Source: Nageia nagi (taxonomy: Eukaryota > Pinophyta). Taken from it: 64,000 nucleotides of DNA. Where the stretch lies: positions 144,894,001 to 144,958,000 of the forward strand of contig JBITNC010000001.1 of the NCBI GenBank assembly GCA_050084985.1. Reading direction: 5' to 3'. The notes under the pieces are model-generated. The model was not told the DNA's origin. It searched no databases and was given only the letters and a program-made list of their open reading frames with translations. Below are positions 1-11,563 of this stretch, piece after piece. Position 1 is the stretch's first letter. Every line of letters starts with the position of its first letter. A program made the translations under genes and the position numbers.

Positions 1-250
1 ACAACATCTAAAGCCTTTTTTGGTATAGTTTATGAGATTTTATGTTAGAGGATTCCCTTTTATATTCAAACAAGGAAATGTTTTATCAAGTTATACCATC
101 CTTAACATGTCATGCACCAATTTATAATACCTCAAGGTATCCCAAAAAAGTATAAATATGTTATTAGATATAGCAAATAGAGGCTTGTAAATCTTGAGAT
201 GCATGAGGTACTACAAAATTGGAATCACAATTCAAATTAACATAATATTA

Positions 251-1060
251 TGGGGGTGATAGAGAGTGATGAGGAGGATTATGATCCACCCTTCATAACT
301 AAATATAAAAGATGGTAGTCTAGAGTTAGACCCAAACCCCTTAGCTCGTATAATGCCCAACATTTTGAGATAAATGTCAAGGGAGAGGAAATGAAGAAGG
401 TAAAAAATAAAAGTATAAGTGATACATGTAAGAAGAGGAAGAGAAGGAGATAGGTATATATATAGAGGTTATTATGGAAACTCAACCATCTTAATAAGTT
501 TAATACTAGCTTGGTAAGTACCCACTTGTGAGTTAACGATAAATAAAAAAAATTAATGCATAACAAACTATCACTCTGTTTTTGTGTAAAATCAATATTG
601 AAGAGTAGAATAAGGAGCTCAAATAAAAATATGAGGAAATTATATACAACCTAAAAAATATCTTGAGGATCTAAAGACTCAACTAGAAGTCAAGGAAAAG
701 AGTTTGACAATGTGAAGAAGGCCATGGATATCCAATAATAATTTCATAAAGACATGTTGAATGTGATACTTTAAGAAACTAAAGGAAATATTTTGGTTAT
801 TACCCAAGATATTTCTAATCATGTCCCTACAATAATAGAGTTAAACAATAAAAATGCAAAGTTAGAGTCTTAACTTCTTGCATTTGAAAGGTACAAAGAG
901 TGTCAATATCACAAAGTGAATCTAGGTCAAGGATTAATAGAAAAAGTGATTCAAGTATGCAGAATGTAGGAAAAAAAGACTTGGTTATACCTTAAGCATA
1001 GGTAGTTGGATCCATTTTTCTACATCATGTATAATGCTAATGAAGAATTTTTTTTTTTTA
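251..1060 (+). pseudogene. degraded coding-like stretch, unrecognised
   Basis: Starting at an ATG near 251 the plus strand reads as a charged, acidic-then-basic peptide (ESDEEDYDPPF, then a KKRKRRR run). After several stops comes a lysine- and glutamate-rich stretch around 640-720 that could be a coiled coil. Composition resembles the N-terminal part of a retrotransposon gag or an accessory ORF, but I recognise no family motif. Frame breaks are frequent. It lies upstream of the gag remnant near 3 kb on the same strand and could be part of the same old element. This is inference only. Confidence 0.2.
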
Positions 1061-2130
1061 CTCCTAATTATATTATGTATTTCCAATTTTATTTATGTCT
1101 TTGCAATTTTATTTATATCTTTATGTGAATGCCAATTTTAATATTTTTTTATTATTTATGTATTTCATTTTATTATAGTATATTGAGGAATGATGAATAC
1201 ATTATGTATAATCATCAAGGAAGCAAAATCTTAATTTCTAAAAAGTTATTAGAAGAGGCGTAGTGATGTTACTATATTAACAAAGAGTATATCCTTTTAA
1301 AGTGATAGACTTTATGAGAACTAAATATCTTATAGACACCATATATACCTAAAAATAAAAACATTTCTAATAAAATACACAAATTTTAGGATTAGGGGAT
1401 AATATTATCTATAGATAATATGCAATTTTAGGACTTAACTTCAAGGATTGTTTACATGTTTATATGATTGCAAACATCCAAACATATCTAACAGAGACAA
1501 TGACAACTTAAATGTTTATACCTTTGAATTTTAGGGTCTGAGTGATGTCATTGGGAGATCATAACCTATGCATTTTTATTAAGTAGATATATTTTTCATA
1601 AATGTGTATATTTGAAACGTATTATATAATAAGATAAATTGTTTTTACAAATACATTCTTTTGACATATGATTTTAAGATAAATAAAAGATATATCCATG
1701 TAATAAGAGGCTACCATAATATTTAATACCTAATACAAGAAATAAAATAAAATAAAGAGAAAAAAAGTAATAAAAGGGGCACTAAGGGAACTAGACCAAA
1801 AAGGGCCTTTGGAGGGTTTATAAATCACCACCTAAGGGCTTTACCTATGGTTATTTAATCATAATCTATGAGAGAATACTAAAAGTTAGTCCCATATGGT
1901 AATAGTGAATAATCTCCAAAATATGGTACCTTAAACCATCGCTTGGGTCTTGTGTATTCTTTCATATTTTTCATATATTCCTATTAGCCTTTTTCAAAAA
2001 AATCATTTTTTATATATCTTGTAATCATTATAGATCATGAAATTGTGTTTGCATCATGCATCTTGTCAAACAATTTTGGGGTCTTTTCTACTATTTCATA
2101 TTTTTAATATATATCTCTCAGGATATTCAT
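1061..2130. other. AT-rich sequence, nothing recognised
   Basis: No reading frame, RNA gene or repeat boundary could be supported here on either strand. The sequence is AT-rich with short homopolymer runs, as expected of old transposon debris. Confidence 0.5.
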
Positions 2131-2328
2131 AACCATAACATTCAATTTATTAGCACAAAGTACACATCCATATACCTAGTTTAAGGTTTATGGGTATTTT
2201 TCTAGTGAAGTTCAAAGCTCCCTCAAGATAGCTTGTATAAACCATAATATTCGATTTAGAAGCACTAAGTAGACACATTCACATACCCAATTCAATGTTT
2301 ATGGGTATTTTAACAATGAATCTCAAAG
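2131..2328. repeat. degenerate direct duplication, two ~88-bp units
   Basis: Two units begin with AACCATAAYATTC, at 2131 and 2240. Both continue through an 'AGTAcACAcAT' and 'TTTATGGGTATTTT' block and end in 'CAAAG'. They differ at many positions. The spacing is about 109 bp. This is a small tandem-like duplication, perhaps a relic of an LTR or a 3' UTR repeat. Confidence 0.6.
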
Positions 2329-2977
2329 TTAAGATCCCAAACATAATTTCATGGAATGTAATAATTAGACATAATAAGCCTAGGATAACTTATAGGAAAC
2401 ATCATGAATTGGATAAGTTAGAGCTAGCTACATTTACAAGCTCTTAATAGATATATCATCATTATGCTTTAGCATTGTTCATAATGTTACCACACATGAT
2501 ATTTAGAATTTTTTATACTCTAAGCTTTTATTACTTGCTATACTTTGTGCATGATCTAATTTTATAGATTTTAAGGCATTGATGTTGTAGTTATCGCACA
2601 TTATATGTATCATGCTTATTTGTGATCTAGAGCTAGAAAATAAAGAGGTTACAAACACCTATTTATACAATTGAATATCACTCATCAAGCTTGTCTTTGA
2701 TCCAAGCAATTCCTCTATGTACCCTTTTCATACCTTGAGGTTTTCATATCATATCAGGTGCACACTTCATTTATTAATCATTGTATTTGAATGTCATATT
2801 TAATAAACTTATTTCTATTTATATTATTATTTATACAATTTACAGTCTACAACAACTTTGTACAAGAATTGATTTTAGATAGTTGCAGGGTAAGAAAGAA
2901 TCTTCTAAATTCACTAAGTTTTATGGAAGTTAAGATTTGAGAGAACTTGTAAGAAATTTTTAAGAAGAGGAAATGGA
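2329..2977. other. no gene seen
   Basis: Nothing could be supported apart from being directly upstream of the gag remnant. If that remnant belonged to an LTR element, its leader would have been here, but no primer-binding site or LTR edge is visible. Confidence 0.4.
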
Positions 2978-3348
2978 CTTGAGTATGATCATGATTTTTT
3001 AGCCAAATTATTTCTTACAAGTTTTAAAGGAGATTTATTACAATAGTATTACATTATATCAACATCAAGAATCATAAGTGACAAGATGGTTATATAATAG
3101 TTTGTATAATTATACAAAGTTAATATCAAGAGGTAAACTAAGTTCATATACCCATACAAATTGTGATAAAGAGATAATAAAACATTCAATGAGTTCATCA
3201 AGGTATGGAGAAAGAAAGATAATGAAGTTGCAATAAATCAACAAAATATTAAAGGGTCATTATTAAAATCATTATTATCAATTCTTAAAGTCCATGCTAT
3301 ATGATTAGAAGATTTACCCCTATTAGAAATCATGCGAAAATTAAATAA
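2978..3348 (+). pseudogene. Ty3/gypsy gag remnant (Retrotrans_gag-like), Tat-type
   Basis: One plus-strand frame reads LEYDHDFLAKLFLTSFKGD, then a stop-ridden middle with YKVNIKR. It continues with RDNKTFNEFIKVWRKKDNEV and a hydrophobic LLKSLLSILK segment, ending LPLLEIMRKL. This order (DxxLAxLF, LxGxALxW-like, YxxNI, TFxEFIxxWR) is the capsid part of plant Ty3/gypsy gag. It parallels the gag copies at 35.7-37.7 kb and 14.3-16.2 kb. At least seven in-frame stops make it non-functional. No zinc knuckle was found downstream. Confidence 0.65.
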
Positions 3349-4496
3349 TAGTAATTAGAACTTATCAATTTCAATGTTCTAAAGTTTAAGAACAATTTCA
3401 ATAAAATAATATTCTAGTTAACAAGAAAAGAAATAGCCTTGTTAAGAATGAAGTAGTAATGGCCAATATAGAAAGGAAGTAAGGAAGAACTCAAACCACC
3501 CTTATTGTAAGACCACAAAGAAAGAATTCACACTTAAAAGAAATTTTAAATTTTATTTTAAATAATTTGGTTGAGTGGAGTATCATTTTTTAACACATTT
3601 TTAGATGGATATAGATTTGAGAAATTTTGTAGCTATTAAGAAATATTGGCTCACATAATGAAGAAATATTAAAAATTAAGGGATACTATTCAATACCTTA
3701 TTAATTAGAAAACTATTTAACTTTATGATGAGGCTAAAAATAAGAAAAAACAACAAAATAGATATCCAATTCATCCATAAAATTAGAAATAAAGAATCTT
3801 CATAAATCTACATTTGCAAGTGGAAGATCAAGTTGTAAATCAAGCATAATGTATCATTATATAGATAGGATTAGTAGAACAAGTGTTCAAACTCAATATC
3901 AGTTAGGAAGAAATATTAATAAAAAAATTCCACCAAAATAAGACTAATATTAATCTTGTACATTAGGCTCAAGATCAATATCAATCTTGCAATTATACTA
4001 TAATGATATAGTTTTACTCTTAGATGGTAAAGGGTGGTTGGAGTAGCCAACCTTTACAATATGAAGAATTTATTAACAAAAAACCAATCTAAAATTTTTA
4101 TATTAAGGATAATAAATAAAGTACCATGTTTCATCCAATTTAACCAATAGAATTAGGTTTTATTTATGCTTCTTATGTGTATGCATTTTTTTAGCCTACT
4201 AACAAGAATATTCTAGATAAGATATATATATTTAAAAGATAGTGAGATAATTTATGGATTTTATTCCTGAATGGCTCCAAGTGTTAAGCTAATATTCTTA
4301 CATTATCTAATTTCATCAATTTTATTAGTAATATTTTTTATCAAGATTATATTTTATATATCTTTTATATGGATTATCTACAACATTATCAGTTATATGG
4401 TTTATCTTTAGGAGTATATTTTCAATATTATCTTTTATAACTTATATTTAAGAGTATCCATTTTTAGACTATATTCTATATCACTTATATTTTATA
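3349..4496. other. no recognisable gene
   Basis: This AT-rich stretch lies downstream of the gag remnant. Scattered short frames show no family motif. It is probably the remainder of the same dead element, but no LTR was found. Confidence 0.35.
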
Positions 4497-4563
4497 CATG
4501 CATACATACATACATATACATACATACATATACATACATACATACATACATATATATATATAA
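4497..4563. repeat. CATA/TA microsatellite
   Basis: Repeats of CATA and TACATA run into a short (TA)n tract, directly abutting the large palindrome that follows. Confidence 0.85.
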
Positions 4564-4584
4564 CATATTTGCATTCTATAAGGC

Positions 4585-4624
<40 letters not shown>

Positions 4625-4645
4625 GCCTTATAGAATGCAAATATG
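4564..4645. repeat. perfect 82-bp inverted repeat (palindrome)
   Basis: The left arm at 4564-4590 (27 bases, beginning CATATTTGCATTC) is the exact reverse complement of the right arm at 4619-4645. The 28-base core is (AT)14, itself self-complementary, so the whole block is a mismatch-free palindrome able to form a hairpin or cruciform. No imperfect bases were found, unlike almost every other repeat in the window. Confidence 0.9.
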
Positions 4646-5042
4646 TATAAAAATATTAGACCATTTATCAATAGTTAAAATCTTTAGTGAAAAATATAAG
4701 CTGTATCAATATCAAGATACAAATACAAACTTGCAAGATAAAATTCAAGGCATTTTGATCTAAAAATAATAACTATGTTAGTCTTGCAAGATCAAGATTG
4801 ATCTTGAAATTTTCAATCAAATGAAAAAAAAATCATCTTAAAACTTATCCCAAAATAAAATTTATGGCCTTCAAAAGTTTGCATAACAAATTCAAATTTT
4901 GGTCACTTTTTTAGGCTACCTAAGTCCTAAAACATTTTAAAATTTTAAATGTGATATGATCCATAGATTTTGTTTAAGTCTTGATATGGTTCCTTTGCTT
5001 TAATTTGCACCATTTTTCTCATGAAAGTATGTGAATAGGTCA
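4646..5042. other. no gene seen
   Basis: AT-rich; the one open frame here starts inside the palindrome and has no recognisable motif. Confidence 0.4.
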
Positions 5043-5203
5043 AATGAATTTAGCCTAGGGGATTTGGTGAGAGGGGTAGTTGAAATCTCTCGAGTTGTTC
5101 ATGGGAGACCCCAATTTCAAATCTCACCCCCTCACTTATAAGTGGATATGCTCAATGTAATAAATGGTAGGTGTTAATTCCCTACAAACCTTCAAAAAAA
5201 AAT
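5043..5203 (+). mobile_element. candidate tRNA-derived SINE
   Basis: A Pol III A-box-like TAGCCTAGGGG at 5051-5061 is followed about 50 bases later by a B-box-like ATTTCAAATCT at 5114-5124. A less AT-rich body follows, ending in a run of nine or so A residues at about 5194-5202. This spacing and tail are typical of plant tRNA-headed SINEs. I could not define a clear target-site duplication, and the B box departs from GGTTCGANTCC, so the call is tentative. Confidence 0.42.
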
Positions 5204-6550
5204 ATTCACTCATAATCATTGTTTACCATATAAGAACTTGAACATTTATAATATTATCATTATTTATCATGTACAACAAATAATATCATATCTCAAAAAT
5301 AAAAGCTCAAATCAAAAAATCTTTACCAATTTTGATATTACAAAAACTAGAACATGTTATCCCCTAACATTCAAGTCATTTAGGACCAACAAAAGGACTA
5401 GTCTTAATATTTCATCCTACGCAAGAATGATATTAATATTTTTTCCTTAGAAATTTCAAGTTAAGTCAGTTCCAAGGAGCTCTTGAACCCATCTCTCTCA
5501 ATTTAGTTATTTTTAGGGGCAAAATAGTAGCATGTTTAGCCATGAATGATAAAAAATAGAGAAAATACTCTAAGGATAACTTGATCAACATTGTCTATCT
5601 AAAAATCATATAGACATGCTTTAGAAATTCAAAATAATAAGAAAAGTTCAGTCTTTAGGCCATTTTCAAAATAATGAAGAGATGAAATTAATCTCTTTTC
5701 ATGGTATCTCTTATCATTTTTATTTATAGTTTCTTCTCTCTACTATTTATATGATATCTTGAAAAATACAACATTGAAATTCAACCAAAAGGGTCTCTAT
5801 TTAGGTCCTACATTCTAAATGAACATTTCAAGTCCAAATTGCAATAAAGATAAAAATAAAGTATATCAACTATTTCTTGTAAAGTTTTCTTAAATTGATG
5901 AATACATTAAAATATTTCAATATCAATTATATTTATTATAATTATCATATTTTTCTTATTTTGGTATTTAGGGAATTATAATACCCTTCATGGCATCCTA
6001 ATGATGACATGTTTCTACTAACAAAATGCTTATGATTATCATGCTTTATGTTTTATTTCATAATAATCAATGTTCATATTCATGCACTTAAACAGGATAA
6101 TATGGTTCCTTTTTTATTTTAGACCAAAAAAGGCCACTTGGTAAACTGGAGGAATTTTTTATATAACAACCCAAAACTTGTTATTAAAAATTTGCAATAA
6201 TTTGGGCAACATGCTACCTCAAATTTTTGGGCAATAAATTGCCATTATTTATATCATATTATATTTCCTACATGTTATTTGGTATCCTAAAAAATGATAA
6301 TTATTTTTACACATTTTAAACTTATGGAAAATCTTACCCACTTAAATGGAACTACTTCTAAAACCATAGCATTTGGGTCTACCATTACTGCAACATTAAT
6401 TATTAGTCTTATATGGTCATTAAGAACAATAGTCCTCGTTTCAATTACTTGTGCATTAAGAGATCCCTATCTTTACTTTCTTGCATAAGGATCCATTTTC
6501 TATATTCACCTTGTAGAAACCTATGTGTTGAGTAGGTTCCAACCCCCTCA
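5204..6550. other. no recognisable gene
   Basis: Short frames (for example 5238-5450 and 6294-6488) carry no family motif and are typical of chance ORFs in AT-rich DNA. No repeat edges were found before the target duplication at 6551. Confidence 0.45.
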
Positions 6551-6555
6551 CATTC

Positions 6556-7271
6556 TATTTTAACTAAAATAATAGTTATGAAGGTTATTTACAAAATAAT
6601 TAAATTCACCAATTAATTATGAATAACAAGAAATTGATGACATGAAAGATGATAAAAACTTAATTGAACTTAATATATCAAAATTAGATTTATAAAAGAT
6701 ACAAATTTGTAATTTACCTATGATAAAAAATGGAGGAGAAATTCAATCAAAAAAGGATAAATGATGAGCTTCCCTAAAACACAAAACCACCAATATAGCA
6801 TCAACCTAGTGACAGCACCAAAAACCTAGTGACAAAAATCGATTACTGTTCTATAATTCTTTTCCCTTTCACTCAATTTCATCATCCTACCTTCAATTCA
6901 TCGAATCTTGATCGCACAAGGATGAAATATCTTAGGAATGCATGGCTTAGAGTATAACAAAATCCAAATATGTAGGTGGCATTTAGAAACACTCATCAAG
7001 GTTGACACAACTATATTACCACCTACAAGGATTTGATATTATGTCATATCATTTCATATCTTGGATCATGCATAACCCCTCCACCTTTATAGGTAATAGG
7101 TATAGTGCTAAGGCTCCTCCTTAGGCTTATTGTGATGTCGAGTTGATTTGTTACCACAAAACATAAAGGTAGATGAGAGTGTACATAGAAAAGACCATTT
7201 ATTTAATAAATTATTTCAAACACCTAAGAGAGGATTTTAATTAAATTAAAATTCCTTTTTAGGTGTTAACA
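6556..7271 (-). repeat. 3' LTR (left copy) of the gag+PMD element
   Basis: Aligns by eye along its whole length with 16317-17011. Shared landmarks are TATTTTAACYAAA at the start, the 'AAATTxACxAATTAAxTATGAATAA' block, 'AAACCTAGTGA', and the closing TTTTTAGGTGTTAACA. The preceding CATTC is the target duplication. Confidence 0.85.
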
Positions 7272-7284
7272 GGTGCCCCATTTT
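7272..7284 (-). promoter_or_regulatory. polypurine tract of the gag+PMD element
   Basis: On the minus strand this reads AAAATGGGGCACC and immediately precedes TGTTAACACC, the start of the 3' LTR. Its position fixes the minus orientation of the element, in agreement with the gag strand and primer site. Confidence 0.65.
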
Positions 7285-7631
7285 GAATATGTTTTGATGC
7301 TTTTGATATAAAACAAAATCAAAGCATGAATTCAAAGTATAACAAGAAAAGTAAGAAGATGCTCCCTAAATTTTTTTGACATGGTAGCAACTTTGAATGC
7401 TTTGATTTGTAATGTCCCCCTATTTGACTTAGTTGCAACATGATGGACCTCTCATGATAGGATAAATCCAAGGAAAAGAAAAAGGTAACTAAAAATAGCT
7501 TAGATAGGAAATATTTTGCGTAATATATCTCAAATAAAAATATCATAATATGGAAAGTATGATAATAAAAGCAAACTTGTCCTTGGTAACTTACACACCA
7601 AGATGAGATGAAGATGATAAAAAATTTAGAG

Positions 7632-7926
7632 TGATCAAATTAGTTTCCTAAGCCACCATGTTACCATGGATTTTGATATGAATGGACCTTCCTTATAAAG
7701 GTACCAAATAATAAGATTGACCCTTCCTTATAAAGGCATCAAATGATAAGAATGATCAACTTGTTTTCCCAAGCCACATGTTGCCATATATTTACTAATA
7801 AGAGTACCCCTTTCTTACAAAGGAGGCTAATTATATGAGTGAACAACTTGGTTTCCCAAGCCATAATGTTTCCGTGGATTTGTAAATAAGAGTTCCCCTT
7901 CCTTACAAAAAAGACCAATGATAAGC
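7632..7926. repeat. ~87-bp degenerate tandem repeat, three units
   Basis: Units begin GATCAA/GAACAA at 7632, 7754 and 7841. Each carries a TTTCCxAAGCCA block, a GTTxCCxTGGATTT block and a CCxTTCxTTAxAAAG block. The first unit is lengthened by a partial internal duplication (second CCTTCCTTATAAAGG). The array lies between the PMD gene and the 3' LTR. In Tat-lineage elements the 3' untranslated region is known to be rich in tandem repeats. Confidence 0.7.
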
Positions 7927-9620
7927 AATAATGTGATATGAAAAATATTTTGACCATATGATAAGAATCAATTTAAAAATGATAAAAAATATTTTGATAA
8001 AAAACTATTAAGCAAAGTAGGATAAGCATGATAAGCAGGGTATATGATAAATGATATGCAATTTTTATCATAACATGTACTAATAAGCAACAATGTTAAT
8101 TGATAAGTAGTTGACAAGAAGAATAAAGAATAAAATAACATTATCATTATGGTATAAGCATTGGATAAGCACTTTTATTGATACAACATTATCTAAAATA
8201 TTGGAACAATAAGTACATAATGATATGCATTTATAATATGAGAAAATAAAAAATAATATTTTTAAAACATATTTATAATGTTTTTTAAAATATAATAAGC
8301 TATGCACAACAAGAGTTCATTTTATTTTTAATCTATTGTAATATATAGAAAAAAATGTTTAGATATTTTTCTACATTTAGTTGTACACACAAAGTATGAA
8401 AAAGAAAATGCATATTTAATACCATTATAACCTAGTGGTAGTGCTAGGAACATGGTGTCGTCACTAGGATAAGAAGGCAATTTTCAAAAAAGAAAAGATT
8501 TATTAGGTCTATGCCATATTCATGAGATGAAAAAGAGAAACAATTTTCAAAGACACAGCAGGTAAAATAAAATTTGATGATCATTTCATTTCGATTTTGA
8601 CCACTTTCCCTAAGGGGGTTTTTGATAATTTTCATTTTATTATAAAGAAAGATAAACATTTTATCACATGCATGAAAAGAGTAGAATTTAGGCAAAAAAA
8701 TTGAAAATAAATAAGGCTATGAACTCAATGGCAATGTTGGAATAGAGCAGCATCGCATGGTTAAAGGCATGGAAGGGTGTTGACTAGAAGAGCATAGAAG
8801 GGTGAGTGCTTAGTTAGTGAAAAAAAGAGATCCATTTGGGTCACTCATAAAGGATTAGCAATCAATTTGAAAAAGGTATTTACAATTATTTTATAAATAG
8901 GTGGAATTGGGTTTTATTTACACATTTTCAATTTGGCAATTGGAGCTTTGGTCCCAAGGTTGAAGGTGTCATACTCATCTTTTGGAGGAATTACAGTATG
9001 ATATTAGCTTGATGATTGCATTTATTGGTGATATGGATTTCCAAATAAGCTCTCAACAAGGTCATTAATATTTGATTGCTCATTATTTTCCCAAGGGACA
9101 TTAGGTACCAAAAATTACCTCATATTCTTGGTCTATGCAATGTTTAGAAGGTTTTTGATGGCTTACTTTTTTAATTTAGTCTATTTTTTGCTAAATTTGA
9201 AAAAAAAGTTGTAACATAGGGGGTAAACAATGTATGGCTAGGTTTTTACATGTATGGAGGGAAATGGGAGAGGTTTTTACCATACAATCTTGGTTAAATA
9301 TAATGGATATAAAAAAGTTTCAAGAAATGAGGGATAAAATGGGGCAAGATCATTAGGATACTGGCATCGTTGCTACAATCAATTTTTAATAAAAATAATA
9401 AATCATCACATGTATGGGCTTAATGGACATGTATGCACTCATAATTTATAAAAAATATATCATAAATTTTGAAAAATAGTGTAAAAAGCAACACACTTTA
9501 AGTTTTTAAATTTTATCATTTTACATTATTTGTTATATTTCATGTTATTGATATGCTTCATGTTTGAAAAGGATGTAGGATCAAGCCTACTTGATGAGAT
9601 GTAAGCCATAGAGTTTGGCT
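7927..9620. other. 3' untranslated region of the gag+PMD element, no coding motif
   Basis: GATAAGCA-rich AT sequence up to about 8300, then less repetitive sequence. I saw no pol motif in any frame. The 5' exon(s) of the PMD gene probably lie in the last few hundred bases, but I could not place a start. Confidence 0.4.
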
Positions 9621-9808
9621 ATGGACATGGTCATAGATTTTGTTCTAACATCAGATAAGAGAGGATGGCTAGAGATATCCAGGCTTAGTCACTTGAGGGG
9701 GATCATGTGTATCCTTTGTGATAAGTACTTTCTAACTGTCCTTATGGAGCATTAGTGTGATGACACCAACACATTCCACTTACCGATGAGTAATATGATG
9801 ATCATCCT

Positions 9809-10048
9809 TATTAGAGTATATTATACTTCAGTATAATATTTACTTAAGTTCTCTAAGAGTATTTTATTCTTTATTCCTAGGTTTAATTATTTGTTAGTTT
9901 GTTATGATTAGATCATAACAAATATTTATCATCTTGTGGACTTTATCCTCATGCATGGCTATCATGAATTTTCCAAATAGATTTTACTTTCCCCTACTTA
10001 TTTGGTCTCTCCTTCATTGTATAATATCAATTCTTTTATTTCCTTTCA
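9809..10048 (+). repeat. 5' LTR of the TRIM-like element
   Basis: Begins TATTAGAGTATATTATAC and ends TTTCCTTTCA directly before the primer site. Near-identical in order to 11324-11563, with shared blocks such as TTCCTAGGTTTAATTATTT and GATTAGATCATAACAAATA. Confidence 0.9.
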
Positions 10049-10060
10049 TGGTATCAGAGC
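10049..10060 (+). promoter_or_regulatory. primer-binding site, initiator tRNA-Met type
   Basis: TGGTATCAGAGC, the canonical complement of the 3' end of plant initiator tRNA-Met, abuts the LTR with no spacer. Confidence 0.93.
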
Positions 10061-11314
10061 AATTCGATCTTTGAACCTATCCTCTTAGATTTGATTAGCA
10101 AATTTGTGAGGGGGGATTACCTAGGTCAATCCCACCTCACCTTCATTTTCTCTGCATTTTATTTTTTCTATATTTGCAATATTGTGAGTGGTAGGTAGTG
10201 ACCTATTTTTGAGTGCCTTCTCATTACTTTGTGTGTGATATTTGTTGGCCCCTTTCACTTTATGGGTTTCCAAATTTGGTTCAACACTTTTTCTGAGATC
10301 TACAGAGTTTTGGATCTACTTGGAGGTATTTACTTATCCTTTGCACATGTATTTTAGAGAGTTTATTTCCTACTGATCATAGCCCATATATCTATTTGGT
10401 GACTCACAGTAGCACCTCCCTCCATGATGGACTTCATTGTGACTTGATGGATGGTGCCTGTAGTTTGTTAGATTTGTATTGTGTGAGTGATTTTCACCAT
10501 TCATTGGTATCAACCCTCCCTTTCATGGATCCGATCAACATAACTATTAGTGCCTCCTTTGAGATCATGGCTTCTAAAAGGGCCTTTATTCTCCTTAGTG
10601 TACATGTGAAAATCTATCAATGCACATACTACCAATGGATATCTTGGTTGTGGATCATGTGAAGAACAAGTTTTTGAGAATGATGTGACATGAGTGTTAA
10701 ATGAACCCAAAGCAACTGCTAATTTTACTCAGATATGTGTGATCCTATTTTTTCTAACTTAACATCATAGTTTGTCTCTTTGCTATTATGCAATATATGG
10801 AGTGAAAACATGGTGTTTTCCTTAGTGACCCTCCTAAGATCTACAAATCTCTCCTCTCCTCTAACCGGATCATGGATTTGAGAGTCTTTTTCTTGTGTTC
10901 TATTAACTACATTGCCAATATAATTTTCATAGTGGAGTTCATGCCCTATTTTTAGGTTGAGGGACTCTCTTTGTTGGTGTTGATTGAGTAGTGTTGTGTG
11001 GCTCACTCTTGCATATTGTTATCTCTTTGATCCTAATTTCTTTGGAGGTTCTTTAGCTTTTGGCTTATAGTTGTTCATTGGCATTAGTATCTTCACATTA
11101 TTATACCAGATTTAGTGAGCATGATTTCATGAGTGGTGATGGAAGCTATCCACCTTCTTGCTTTTCTTTCTCTCTTTTAGGGGGTAGTTTTTCCTATGGA
11201 TTCTCTCCTTTTCTCTACTTATGAGATATTCTTTGTACATGAGTACCTAATTAGGCCTTATTACGGGACTCATATTTATGAGTGGGTCACTTATTTCACC
11301 TCTTAGTATCACGT

Positions 11315-11563
11315 AAGGGGGGGTGTTAGAGTGTATTATACTATGGTATAATATTTTCTTAAGTTCTCCAGGAGTATTTTATTCTTTATTCCTAGGTTTA
11401 ATTATTTATTAGTTTTTTATGATTAGATCATAACAAATATTTTTCATCTTTTGGACTTTATCCTCATGCATGGTTATTATGCATTTGTCCACTAGCTTGT
11501 ACTTTGCCCCATTTATTTGGGCTCTCCTTCATTATATAATATCAATTCTTCTATTTCCTTTTA
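11315..11563 (+). repeat. polypurine tract and 3' LTR of the TRIM-like element
   Basis: AAGGGGGGG at 11315-11323 is the polypurine tract. The LTR starts at 11324 with TGTTAGAGTG (intact TG) and ends at 11563 with TTTCCTTTTA, where CA has become TA. The ATCCT duplication follows. Confidence 0.9.

Noticed and set aside
5051-5124. Functional tRNA gene
   Set aside because: A- and B-box-like words are present but no cloverleaf (acceptor and anticodon stems) can be formed; a SINE is more likely.
10396-11006. ORFs inside the TRIM-like element as possible genes
   Set aside because: No motif, opposite strands, and the element type is normally non-coding.
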